Positions 1 to 9,121 of a stretch of 64,000 nucleotides of DNA are shown here, piece after piece. Below the pieces are notes generated by a model, which did no database searches, was not told where the DNA came from, and worked only from the letters and a program-made list of their open reading frames with translations. The position numbers and the translations under genes were made by a program. Position 1 is the first letter of the stretch; each line of letters begins with the position of its first letter. Origin of the DNA: Deltaproteobacteria bacterium (lineage in GTDB: Bacteria; Desulfobacterota; Desulfuromonadia; Desulfuromonadales; Geopsychrobacteraceae); the NCBI GenBank assembly GCA_024276905.1, contig JAJRWF010000048.1, positions 34,283 to 98,282 of the forward strand, read 5' to 3'.

Positions 1-282
1 GTATTTGACCCGCAGTGGACTGTAGAGGTACCAGGAAAAAGAAATCCCGCGCTGGCAGCCACGCGGCTCGTAGGGAGGGATTCCCTCTTCCAGCTCGGGA
101 TAATCGGTCGCCTGCAGTTCCCAGCCGACGATCCCGTTCTTGACGTGAACGTTCCATGAACAGCTGCCGGTGCAGTTGACGCCGTGGGTACTGCGCACCA
201 CCTTATCGCACTGGTTGCGGTTACGGTAAAATTCCTCCCAGGCTCTCGACTTCGGGTCGACGATATCCTTGATCCAGCTCAT
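1..282 (-). CDS. narG: Respiratory nitrate reductase alpha subunit, N-terminal part (truncated by window edge)
   Basis: Reverse complement from ATG at 282 reads [107 protein letters not shown] and EPRGC..G.S.SWYLYS are NarG hallmarks. Confidence 0.9.
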   Translation of the reverse strand, partial: MSWIKDIVDPKSRAWEEFYRNRNQCDKVVRSTHGVNCTGSCSWNVHVKNGIVGWELQATDYPELEEGIPPYEPRGCQRGISFSWYLYSPLRVKY

Positions 283-815
283 TGAATGACACCTCGCTCT
301 TTTCTGGCTTGTTCAACCAACGGCCGACGCGCTCCCTTGAAGCGGCGCAGTCCAGATAATCCTACCAGGGCAAATACGATGACGACCCCGAGCAGAATCA
401 AACCGGCCAGCGATGTTGTCGGCAGGGTCTGCGTTTCTGCGGTTCGGGCGAAAAAGGCGGTCAGGTCGAGGCGTTCCGTTTCGGTCAGGGGACGATTGGC
501 GTAGATCGCTTCCATGCTTGGAAAGGCCAGGGACTCAAGAACTGCTGCGACTCCTTCGGCTTCATAATCGGCATAAAGCTCCGAGAGATCGGGACCGTAA
601 CTGGCGCGGCCAGCGGTTCCGAGACCGGCCAGGGCGTGACAGGCGATGCAAGGGGATCCTCCATTGGTCATGGCCCGCGAACCGGTAAAAAGTTGCTCAC
701 CGCGAGCGTCATTGCCGGTGGCCGCCATGGCCGCCGTCCCCGGCAGGATAAGGGCCAGGAATGCCAGCGTCAGGGTGAGTCGGCAAAACTCCGCTCTCCA
801 GCCACTTGTTTCCAT
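279..815 (-). CDS. Membrane-anchored monoheme cytochrome c encoded with narG
   Basis: CIACH heme motif, N-terminal signal and C-terminal TM segment; stop overlaps narG start (ATGA); RBS AAGGAG before ATG at 815. Confidence 0.8.
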   Translation of the reverse strand: METSGWRAEFCRLTLTLAFLALILPGTAAMAATGNDARGEQLFTGSRAMTNGGSPCIACHALAGLGTAGRASYGPDLSELYADYEAEGVAAVLESLAFPSMEAIYANRPLTETERLDLTAFFARTAETQTLPTTSLAGLILLGVVIVFALVGLSGLRRFKGARRPLVEQARKERGVIQ

Positions 816-1009
816 GTTTTCTCTCCTTGAAAGACAGCAGGTACGGGGGGTACCGAAATATCCAAACACAGGTGATCGCCTGTGTTTTTTGATTAGATTT
901 CAGTCTAATTATAACCAAAACAGGTTTTTTGAGACTGTCAAGTAAGGAGGAAGATGATTCCAGACTTAACCATTAAGGTAATAGATAGAACGCTTTTTGA
1001 TTGAGATCT

Positions 1010-1023
1010 TTGACGCAGGTCAA
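1010..1023. promoter_or_regulatory. FNR/DNR-type box TTGAC-GCAG-GTCAA
   Basis: Perfect inverted repeat TTGAC-N4-GTCAA in the divergent intergenic region between the nar operon and aceE. Confidence 0.55.
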
Positions 1024-1215
1024 GAAATGTTGACACCGGGGCAGACAGGGCCTCATTCCGCGATTTCATGAATCTGTCCGAGATAACGCTCGCAGGTTTG
1101 GCGGTGGCCAATCTTTCCAGATCTGCAGCTAAACCGGTTAAACCTGCTATAAATAAGGTTAACGACCATTTTGGTCAGCTTGAATTCTGTCGTTTTTGCA
1201 AAGGAGTCACAGGTT

Positions 1216-3912
1216 ATGTCCAGACCGCATACTCCTGATCTCGGCAACCAGATCGAGATCGAAAACCGCGAGTGGCGCGAGTCGTTGGATTACGTGCTGC
1301 AGACAGCTGGGCCGCAGCGGGTCCTGCAGTTACTGCGACTGCTGCAGGTGCGCGCACAGGAGCAGGGGGTGAGCATCCCCTTCACCGCCAATACTCCCTA
1401 CATCAACACCATTCCACGCCGCCAGCAGCCGGTTTTCCCCGGTGACCGTGAGCTTGAGCGCCGGATTAAATCGATTATCCGCTGGAACGCGATGGCGATG
1501 GTGGTGCGTGCCAACCAGGAATCTCCCGGCATCGGGGGCCATATTTCCACTTTCGCTTCAACTGCGACCCTGTGGGAGATCGGGTTCAATCATTTCTGGC
1601 GCGGGCGCACCGAAGACTTTCTCGGCGATATGGTCTATTTCCAGGGACACGCCGCACCGGGGATTTACGCCCGGGCCTTTCTGGAGGGACGGCTGACCGA
1701 GGACGATCTTAAGGGCTTCCGGCGGGAGCTGCGACCCACTAAGGGTGGGCTTTCTTCTTACCCGCATCCTTTCCTGATGCCAGATTTCTGGGAGTTTCCA
1801 ACCGTTTCGATGGGACTGACAGCTTTAAATGCGATTTACCAGGCACGTTTCAATCACTATCTGGTCGATCGTGGTTTGCGTAAGCGCAGTGGTCGCAAGG
1901 TCTGGGCAATGCTCGGCGACGGTGAGATGGATGAGCCTGAATCTCTGGGCGCGATCACCCTTGCCTCGCGGGAGAAGCTCGACAACCTGATTTTTGTTAT
2001 CAACTGCAACCTGCAGCGCCTCGATGGCCCGGTACGCGGCAACGGCAAGATTATTCAAGAGCTCGAAGCGGCATTCCGGGGCGCCGGCTGGAACGTGATC
2101 AAGGTGATCTGGGGCGATGACTGGGACCGGCTGCTCGAAGCCGACAGCTCAGGCAAGCTGGTGCAGCGTATGGATGAAGTGCTTGATGGCGAAATGCAGC
2201 ACTTTACCCTGGCGACTGGCGCCTATGTCCGTGAGCATTTCTTCGGCAAATACCCCGAACTTCTTGAGTTGGTCGCGGACTACACTGACGAGCAGCTGGG
2301 GCATCTGACACGTGGTGGACATGATCCCGACAAGGTTTATGCGGCCTACAAGGCGGCGATTGAACACCAGGGAGCACCAACGGTGATCCTCGCCCAGACC
2401 ATCAAGGGTTATGGCCTCGGTGAGGCGGGTGAGGGAAAAAATATCACTCATGCCCAAAAGAAGTTGAACGAAGATGAACTCAAGGCTTTTCGCACCCGCT
2501 TCAACATCCCGGTCAGCGACAAGGAGATTGCCGAGACCCCTTTCTACAAACCAGCTGACGACAGTCCCGAAATGGTCTACCTCAAAGAGCGGCGCAGCGT
2601 ACTGGGCGGCACCCTGCCGCGGCGCCAGGATGCCAGCTATCCGATGGCCTGTCAGACTGAAGAGGTGATTCGCGAATACTTTGACGGTTCAGGTGATCGT
2701 CCCTTGGCGACGACCATGGCTTACGTACATCTGCTGACCAAACTGCTGCGTGACCCGGAATTCGGCAAGCTGATTGTGCCGATTGTGCCCGATGAGGCAC
2801 GAACCTTCGGTATGGAGTCGCTCTTCCGTGAAGCGGGCATCTACAGTCACGCCGGGCAGCTTTACGAGCCGGTCGACAAGGGCAGCCTGCTGTTCTACAA
2901 CGAAAAAAAAGAGGGCGCGATTCTCGAAGAGGGTCTCAGCGAAGCCGGATCGATGGCCAGTTTTATCGCCGCCGGAACCGCGCATTCGAATAATGGTGTG
3001 CAGACCATCCCCTTCTATACCTTCTATTCGATGTTTGGTTTCCAGCGCGTCGGTGATCTGATCTGGGCGGCTTGCGATAGCCGGGCGCGTGGTTTTCTGA
3101 TCGGTGCGACCGCCGGACGCACCACCCTGGCCGGTGAAGGCTTACAGCATCAGGACGGTCACAGTCATGTGCTGGCCCTGACACCGCCCCGGGTCAAGGC
3201 TTACGACCCGGCCTTTGCTTATGAGCTGGCAATTATCATTCACGAGGGGCTGACGCGGATGTACTGCCATCAGGAGGATCTGATCTATTACTTGACGGTG
3301 ATGAACGAAACCTATCTGATGCCGCCGATGCCCAAAACGCCGAGCCGGGCAAAGATCCGCGAGGGGATTCTCAAGGGGATGTACCGCTTCCGTAAGTCGA
3401 CCCTTAAGGCGGACAAAGGCAAGGTTCATCTGCTGGGCAGCGGGGCGATTCTGAATGAAGTGTGCAAGGCGCGACAAATACTCGAAGAGGATTACGGCGT
3501 CGCCGCCGATGTCTGGAGTGTTACCAGCTACAAGGAACTTTATACCGATGCGGTCGCGTGTGAACGCTGGAACCTGCTGCACCCGGACAAAAAGGCGAAG
3601 GTGTCTTATGTTCAAAGTCTGCTTGCAAAAGAAGACGGAACCTTTGTTGCCGCCAGTGACTATATGAAGGTGTTGCCAGCTGTGGTTGCCAAGTGGTTGC
3701 CGGGGCCCTTGCACTGCCTGGGGACCGATGGTTTCGGCCGTAGCGATGATCGTACCCGGCTGCGGGATTTTTTTGAGGTTGATGCACGCTATATCGTGCT
3801 CGCCGCTTTGCGCCAGCAGGTTGAAGCAAAGCAGTTGCCGAAAAGTGTACTGGGTCAGGCGATCAAGGAAATGGATATTGATCCGGGTAAACTGAATCCG
3901 CAGGTGGACTAG
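1216..3912 (+). CDS. aceE: Pyruvate dehydrogenase E1 component, homodimeric type
   Basis: About 900 aa, AceE-like throughout (NCNLQRLDGPVRGNGKIIQELEAAFRGAGWNVIKV; TIKGYGLGEAGEGKNITHAQKK); RBS aaggag before ATG 1216. Confidence 0.93.
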   Translation: MSRPHTPDLGNQIEIENREWRESLDYVLQTAGPQRVLQLLRLLQVRAQEQGVSIPFTANTPYINTIPRRQQPVFPGDRELERRIKSIIRWNAMAMVVRANQESPGIGGHISTFASTATLWEIGFNHFWRGRTEDFLGDMVYFQGHAAPGIYARAFLEGRLTEDDLKGFRRELRPTKGGLSSYPHPFLMPDFWEFPTVSMGLTALNAIYQARFNHYLVDRGLRKRSGRKVWAMLGDGEMDEPESLGAITLASREKLDNLIFVINCNLQRLDGPVRGNGKIIQELEAAFRGAGWNVIKVIWGDDWDRLLEADSSGKLVQRMDEVLDGEMQHFTLATGAYVREHFFGKYPELLELVADYTDEQLGHLTRGGHDPDKVYAAYKAAIEHQGAPTVILAQTIKGYGLGEAGEGKNITHAQKKLNEDELKAFRTRFNIPVSDKEIAETPFYKPADDSPEMVYLKERRSVLGGTLPRRQDASYPMACQTEEVIREYFDGSGDRPLATTMAYVHLLTKLLRDPEFGKLIVPIVPDEARTFGMESLFREAGIYSHAGQLYEPVDKGSLLFYNEKKEGAILEEGLSEAGSMASFIAAGTAHSNNGVQTIPFYTFYSMFGFQRVGDLIWAACDSRARGFLIGATAGRTTLAGEGLQHQDGHSHVLALTPPRVKAYDPAFAYELAIIIHEGLTRMYCHQEDLIYYLTVMNETYLMPPMPKTPSRAKIREGILKGMYRFRKSTLKADKGKVHLLGSGAILNEVCKARQILEEDYGVAADVWSVTSYKELYTDAVACERWNLLHPDKKAKVSYVQSLLAKEDGTFVAASDYMKVLPAVVAKWLPGPLHCLGTDGFGRSDDRTRLRDFFEVDARYIVLAALRQQVEAKQLPKSVLGQAIKEMDIDPGKLNPQVD

Positions 3913-4060
3913 TGTCCCGTTTGGTTAGTTATGTCAATGAATTCTGAGTCAACAGGGCTTATGACTTTGGGGTTTTACAAAAAAGGGTTCAACCCCCGGG
4001 TCTTTATCCTGAGGAAATCCAGAAGCTGAAGAGGTTTTGGTCAGGCAAAAAGGGAAGGCT

Positions 4061-5383
4061 ATGAAGCAGGAAATCAAAATACCCGAGGTGGCCGAGGGGG
4101 TAACAGGCGGGACGGTGGTGGCGCTCAAAGTCGCGGTCGGGGATCAGGTTGTGTTTGACCAGACCTTGCTGGAATTGGAGACCGACAAGGCGGTGGTGGC
4201 GATTCCCAGCCCGCTTGAAGGGCAGATCAGCGAAATCCGGGTTGCTGAGGGGGCAGAGGTTGAGGTCGGCTCAGTGGTGATGCTACTTGAACCCTCGGCG
4301 GCTCCACAGGAACAGCCTGAGGTGGTTGCACCCTCTGCAGTGGACGCTGCTCCAGAGTCGTCAGATAGTGCCGGTGCTGAGGTTGCGACCGAACCTGAGA
4401 CGCCGTCATTCGGGGAAAAAGAACAGCCTGTAGCAGAATTACCGCTTGAGCAGAAGGATGGTCACCGCGGGCCTTTGGTCGCGGCGGCTGCGCCGTCGGT
4501 GCGCCATCTGGCGCGTGAACTCGGGGTCGATATCCATCAGGTGTCGGGGGCTGGACCCGGTGGACGGATCAATGCCGATGATATTAGACTCTATGTGAAC
4601 CACAAAATGCAGTCAGTCGCCAATCAGGGTTCGTCTGCGGCGAATGCGCATCATTCGCGGGCGCTACCCGATTTCAGCCGTTTCGGGCCAAGCCGCCGGG
4701 AACCGCTGTCGAAGGTGCGTCAATTAACCGCAGACGCCATGAGTTATGCCTGGTCGACCATCCCGATGGTGACCCAGTACGATAAAGCTGCAATCGACAG
4801 TGTTGAAAAATTCCGCAAAGAGTTCAATCGGAGCGCCGGGCCGGAAACCCGATTGACCATGACCGCATTTCTGGTCAAGGTCTGTGCTGCGGCCTTACGG
4901 GTTTTTCCGCAGGTTAACAGCGCTCTGGATCTGTCCCGTCGGGAGTTGATTCTTCATCATTTTATTAATATCGGCGTTGCGGTTGATACCCCCGGTGGTC
5001 TGCTGGTACCGGTAATCCGTGAGGCAGAGAGCAAAGGGGTCGAGAAGATCGCTGCCGAACTGACCGAACTGGCCGCTCGCGCCCGTGAGCGCCGCCTTGG
5101 TCCTGCGGAAATGGAAGGGGGAACTTTCACCATCAGCAATCTGGGCGGAATCGGCGGCAGTGCCTTCACGCCGATTGTCTATGCGCCGCAGGTAGCGATT
5201 CTCGGCGTCTCCACAGCGGAAATGCAGCCAAAGTGGAACGGCAGCGAATTCGAGCCGCAACTGATGCTGCCGCTCAGCTTGACCTATGATCACCGGGTCA
5301 TCGATGGCGCTGCCGGAGCGCGCTTTTTGCGCTGGATCTGCCGGGCGTTGGAGAATCCCCTGAACCTGGTGATGAAGGGGTAG
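4061..5383 (+). CDS. aceF: Dihydrolipoamide acetyltransferase (PDH E2)
   Basis: Lipoyl domain (ETDKAVV), E3-binding domain, catalytic C-terminus with TYDHRVIDGA; follows aceE. Confidence 0.92.
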   Translation: MKQEIKIPEVAEGVTGGTVVALKVAVGDQVVFDQTLLELETDKAVVAIPSPLEGQISEIRVAEGAEVEVGSVVMLLEPSAAPQEQPEVVAPSAVDAAPESSDSAGAEVATEPETPSFGEKEQPVAELPLEQKDGHRGPLVAAAAPSVRHLARELGVDIHQVSGAGPGGRINADDIRLYVNHKMQSVANQGSSAANAHHSRALPDFSRFGPSRREPLSKVRQLTADAMSYAWSTIPMVTQYDKAAIDSVEKFRKEFNRSAGPETRLTMTAFLVKVCAAALRVFPQVNSALDLSRRELILHHFINIGVAVDTPGGLLVPVIREAESKGVEKIAAELTELAARARERRLGPAEMEGGTFTISNLGGIGGSAFTPIVYAPQVAILGVSTAEMQPKWNGSEFEPQLMLPLSLTYDHRVIDGAAGARFLRWICRALENPLNLVMKG

Positions 5384-5389
5384 TGTCCC

Positions 5390-5420
5390 GTGCGGCGGAC
5401 CTTTTTCGGTCACGCCGCAC
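5390..5420. terminator. GC-rich hairpin after aceF
   Basis: GTGCGGCG-GACC-tttttc-GGTC-a-CGCCGCAC between convergent genes; no long U-run. Confidence 0.5.
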
Positions 5421-5453
5421 GTACAGGGTTTCTTCATGATGTAGAAGTCGTTC

Positions 5454-6008
5454 TCAGGCTGCCGCCTGACGTTCATATTCTTCAACCATTTCCCGGTAGC
5501 GGGTTTCGAGTCCGGGTGTTCTGGCGGCGGCATCCGTGTAGGCCTTAAGCATGCGTGGGCGCACTTCAGCGGGCAGAACCCGCTCGGACAAGGGATAGAG
5601 GATCGTATCCTCCTTGTCGATATGTCCGCGCAACAGTTCGGCATAGCCACGGGCATGCTCGACGATGACCGGGATCTGTCCGGTTTCGCCATCCAGGGCC
5701 TTTTGCGCGGCCTCTTCCATCTCTTTGACGTGGGCGCGGCCCTGGTCATGTTCCATCAGCATCGCTTCGATGGGTGACTGTTTCTCCGGCATGCCGTTTT
5801 GGACCAGTTCGACAAAGAGTACGTCCTCTTCCTTGACATGGTGAAAACGGTCGGCATAGTTGCGGATGAAATCGACCGCATCAAGATAAAATTTCCAGTT
5901 GCGGAACTTGCCGTCTGCCAGCAGCCCGGTATTGTTCTCGACCAGGGTGATCATGCGCAGAATCAGCTGGTGCTCGTCCTTCAGCATTTGGGTGACATCT
6001 TCAGCCAT
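5454..6008 (-). CDS. Hemerythrin (HHE) domain protein
   Basis: EHQLIL...FHHVKEEDVLF...EHDQGRAH...HIDKEDTILYP hemerythrin cation-binding motifs. Confidence 0.85.
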   Translation of the reverse strand: MAEDVTQMLKDEHQLILRMITLVENNTGLLADGKFRNWKFYLDAVDFIRNYADRFHHVKEEDVLFVELVQNGMPEKQSPIEAMLMEHDQGRAHVKEMEEAAQKALDGETGQIPVIVEHARGYAELLRGHIDKEDTILYPLSERVLPAEVRPRMLKAYTDAAARTPGLETRYREMVEEYERQAAA

Positions 6009-6009
6009 C

Positions 6010-6468
6010 TTAGGCTTTCCTTTCGCCGCCGACCCCGATCACGACGACCTCGAAGGGGATATCCTTGCCCGACTCTTTTAAGGCCTGCTCGGCCATCATC
6101 GCCATGCCGCGGCAGCAGGGGACTTCCATGATGGTGACAGTTAACGATTTGATCTCGTTTTCACGCAGCATCGTGGTCAGTTTCTCAACGTAGGAACTGG
6201 TGTCATCGAGCTTGGGGCAGGCATTGACCAGCACCTTGCCCTTGATGAAATCTCGGTGGAATTCAGCATAGGCGAAGGGGGCACAGTCGGCAGCAACCAG
6301 CAGGTGCGCGTCCTGCAACCAGGGGGCCGAAGGCGGAACCAGGTGCAGCTGGGTCGGCCACTGACGCAGTTCAGATTGCAGACGGCCGGTTGTTTCTTCG
6401 TTGCTGGTTTGCGGGGCTTCTACGGTACGGACCTGACTGCCGGGGCAGCCGCAAGCAAGTTTACTCAT
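6010..6468 (-). CDS. Cys-rich conserved protein, putative Fe-S binding
   Basis: CGCPGS N-terminus, DCAPFAY, NACPKLD, EVPCCRG motifs; operonic with the hemerythrin gene. Confidence 0.6.
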   Translation of the reverse strand: MSKLACGCPGSQVRTVEAPQTSNEETTGRLQSELRQWPTQLHLVPPSAPWLQDAHLLVAADCAPFAYAEFHRDFIKGKVLVNACPKLDDTSSYVEKLTTMLRENEIKSLTVTIMEVPCCRGMAMMAEQALKESGKDIPFEVVVIGVGGERKA

Positions 6469-6520
6469 GATGTTTCTCCATATAGTTTTTGGTTATCGAC
6501 GATTTGTCACTCGTTACCCG

Positions 6521-6742
6521 TTACTGTTCCTCAAGGTACGCGATTATATCCTGTTCGATTTTACTTTCGATCTCATCACCCAGAGCGTGAATTGCGACAA
6601 CATCCTTGACCAGGCAGATACCGACACCGCAGGTCACGCAGCCGATTTCATAGTTATCGAGAATTTCACCAATTCTCGGGTGTTGTTCGATGATTGTGTT
6701 GATGGCCTGTTCGCCGATCTCTGCAGGCAGATTCATGTCCAC
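6521..6742 (-). CDS. Small ScdA_N/DUF1858-like domain protein
   Basis: INTIIEQHPRIGEILDNYEIGCVTCGVGICLVKDVVAIHALG resembles the N-terminal domain of ScdA/RIC-type proteins. Confidence 0.6.
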   Translation of the reverse strand: MDMNLPAEIGEQAINTIIEQHPRIGEILDNYEIGCVTCGVGICLVKDVVAIHALGDEIESKIEQDIIAYLEEQ

Positions 6743-6799
6743 TCTCCTTTTTGTTTGCCTTTGATGGTGCCAGATTACGGGCTTTTATCGTCTTAAAAC

Positions 6800-6813
6800 A
6801 TGATCCAGGTCAA
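6800..6813. promoter_or_regulatory. FNR/DNR-type box ATGAT-CCAG-GTCAA
   Basis: Same geometry and similar core as the 1010-1023 box; about 60 bp upstream of the 6742 start codon. Confidence 0.45.
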
Positions 6814-6950
6814 AACCTGATAAAAATCGTCAGATTTGTTGCTGCAGGGTTTCTGTCATGCATTTGAATGTGTCAGAGAGGGGGGCTGCCTGAAGCGTTT
6901 TTGGGAGGCATCCGACTCCGCGAACAGGTTGGCGAAGCCGGATGCTGTTC

Positions 6951-7337
6951 TCAGAGGTTGTCAATGACGGTTTGCAACTTTTCCTTGACGATTTCGGCTA
7001 TTTCGCCGAGGGCAGGATTTTCAACCGCTTGCATCGAAGCAATCGGGTTGACGGCTCCGACCTCGACGCTGCCGTTGTCGAATTCCTGTACAATAACGTT
7101 GCAGGGCAACATGCTGCCGATCCAGGGTTCTGCCAGCAGGGCCTTATGGGCAAAGGTTGGATTGCAGGCCCCCAGAATCCGGTAGTTGCGGAAATCAGCA
7201 CCAATTTTTTGTTTGAGAGTTGCCTTGACGTCGATTTCGGTCAATATTCCGAAACCCTCTTTCTTCAGCTCTTCGCTCACGCGTAAAATGGCGTCTTCAA
7301 AAGAGAGGGCGAGTTTCTTTCTAAATACGTAACCCAT
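6951..7337 (-). CDS. DUF302 domain protein
   Basis: FGILTEIDVKATLKQKIGADFRNYRILGACNPTFAHKAL...GSMLPCNVIVQE is typical of DUF302. Confidence 0.85.
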   Translation of the reverse strand: MGYVFRKKLALSFEDAILRVSEELKKEGFGILTEIDVKATLKQKIGADFRNYRILGACNPTFAHKALLAEPWIGSMLPCNVIVQEFDNGSVEVGAVNPIASMQAVENPALGEIAEIVKEKLQTVIDNL

Positions 7338-7525
7338 TGTATAAGCTCCTTTTTCGGCGAAAATAGTTTTCCTGCGCTTTTGCGTTTCCAAGTCTAGCAG
7401 ATGCGATACGCTTGTCTACCCGATCTGTGCTGCGCGCGGATAGCGGGGTTGCCATACTTTCGGCTTGTCGAGACAACGTCTGTTGAGTGGGGACAGACGC
7501 AGGGAGATTGTGGAATTTTGTGCCC

Positions 7526-7554
7526 TTGACAAGGTCGGCCTTGCCGAGTATATT
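7526..7554 (+). promoter_or_regulatory. Sigma70-type promoter of the arsR-type operon
   Basis: TTGACA - 17 bp - TATATT. Confidence 0.65.
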
Positions 7555-7566
7555 TAATCAAACATG

Positions 7567-7580
7567 TGAGCAACTGTTCA
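7567..7580. promoter_or_regulatory. Candidate ArsR/SmtB operator
   Basis: Imperfect palindrome TGAGCA-AC-TGTTCA just downstream of the promoter -10. Confidence 0.5.
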
Positions 7581-7594
7581 ATTGAAAGGGTTTT

Positions 7595-7948
7595 ATGACT
7601 CAGGACATATGTCAGGTCACGATTATCAACCAGCAGCGGATTGCTCAGGCCAGGAAGCAGATGCCGGACGACACGACTCTGGTCGAGATCGCCGAAACCT
7701 TCAAGCTGTTGGGTGATCCAACCCGCGTGAAAATTCTTCAGGCGCTGGCTGTTACCGAGCTCTGTGTCTGTGACCTGGCGGCGTTGCTTGAAATGACCTC
7801 TTCGGCAATTTCGCACCAGTTGCGCCTGTTGCGCGCGCGCGGCATTGTGCGTTTTCGGAAGCAGGGCAAGATGGTCTACTACGCTCTGGATGACAGTCAT
7901 GTGCAGACCCTGGTTGAGGTCAGCCTGTGCCATGTGACAGAGTGTTGA
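7595..7948 (+). CDS. ArsR/SmtB-family transcriptional regulator
   Basis: ELCVCDLAALLEMTSSAISHQLRLLRARGIVRFRKQGKMVYYALDD, winged helix with ELCVCDL metal-site motif. Confidence 0.9.
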   Translation: MTQDICQVTIINQQRIAQARKQMPDDTTLVEIAETFKLLGDPTRVKILQALAVTELCVCDLAALLEMTSSAISHQLRLLRARGIVRFRKQGKMVYYALDDSHVQTLVEVSLCHVTEC

Positions 7949-7961
7949 GAGGAAGCTGTTA

Positions 7962-9053
7962 ATGCTGGAAATAATGATTGGAATACTGGCAGAGTGCTGG
8001 GAGATCCTTCTTGAATCCGCACCTTATGTGCTGTTTGGTTTTTTTGCTGCCGGGCTGCTCAAGGCTCTGGTTCCTGAAGAGGCGGTCGTTAGGCATCTGG
8101 GGAAAAGCAGCACCGGATCGGTGCTTAAGGCATCACTCTTTGGTGTCCCTTTGCCCCTTTGTTCCTGTGGCGTGATCCCGGCAGCAATCGGTCTGCGCAA
8201 ACAGGGTGCGAGCAAGGGCGCCTCGGCCTCTTTTCTGGTTTCGGTTCCTGAGACCGGAGTTGATTCCATCGCGATTACCTGGGCGCTGCTCGATCCGATC
8301 ATGACCCTGGTGCGACCGGTTTCGGCGTTTTTAACCGCGACGGTTACCGGTTTGCTGATCAATCTGCTGCCGGAGGAGTCCGGGGCGCCCGAGGAGATAA
8401 AAGAGGACAGTTGCGGTTGCGGCAGTTCCTGCAGTAGTGATGATTCGTCCTCGGCAGACAACCCGCCACTATTAAAACGGTTACGAGAGGGGATAAGCTA
8501 TGCGTTCGGTGACCTTCTTGGTGATATCGGCAAGTGGCTGTTGATCGGGATTGTCGTCGCGGGGGTGATCTCCTACCTGGTGCCGGATGACTTTTTTGTC
8601 CATTATCTGAGCAGTGAGTTTACGTCGCTACTGATTATGCTGGCGGTCGGAATACCCCTTTATATCTGTGCCAGTGCTTCAACGCCGATTGCCGCCGCTT
8701 TGGTACTTAAAGGGTTGTCTCCGGGAGCCGCACTGGTTTTTCTGCTTGCCGGACCTGCGACCAACGCCGCAACCCTGACGGTTGTTTATCGCTATTTCGG
8801 CCGGGCCGCGACTGGAATTTATCTGGCCTCAATCGCCGTCTGTTCCTTGGTTTTCGGTTATCTGCTGAACCGACTCTATGGCATGACCGGGATCGATATT
8901 ACCCGTTGGGTCGAGCAGGCCGAGTCGGCGACTTCTTCGCCGTTTGCTCTGATTTCGGCGCTGCTGCTGTTGATTCTGATCGCTAAAAACTTTCTGCCCG
9001 GCCGCCATGGATCATCCAGTGATTGCGGTTGCGGCGATTCCTGCTCATCCTGA
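7962..9053 (+). CDS. SO_0444-family Cu/Zn efflux permease
   Basis: Permease TMs, GVPLPLCSCGVIPAA, Cys-rich central (CGCGSSCSS) and terminal (CGCGDSCSS) segments. Confidence 0.85.
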   Translation: MLEIMIGILAECWEILLESAPYVLFGFFAAGLLKALVPEEAVVRHLGKSSTGSVLKASLFGVPLPLCSCGVIPAAIGLRKQGASKGASASFLVSVPETGVDSIAITWALLDPIMTLVRPVSAFLTATVTGLLINLLPEESGAPEEIKEDSCGCGSSCSSDDSSSADNPPLLKRLREGISYAFGDLLGDIGKWLLIGIVVAGVISYLVPDDFFVHYLSSEFTSLLIMLAVGIPLYICASASTPIAAALVLKGLSPGAALVFLLAGPATNAATLTVVYRYFGRAATGIYLASIAVCSLVFGYLLNRLYGMTGIDITRWVEQAESATSSPFALISALLLLILIAKNFLPGRHGSSSDCGCGDSCSS

Positions 9054-9121
9054 AGTAAGGCATCGTGCGGGCCGCAGCCTCGCGGTTCCATTTTAGACTC
9101 GGTTTCTGGAGTATGTACATG

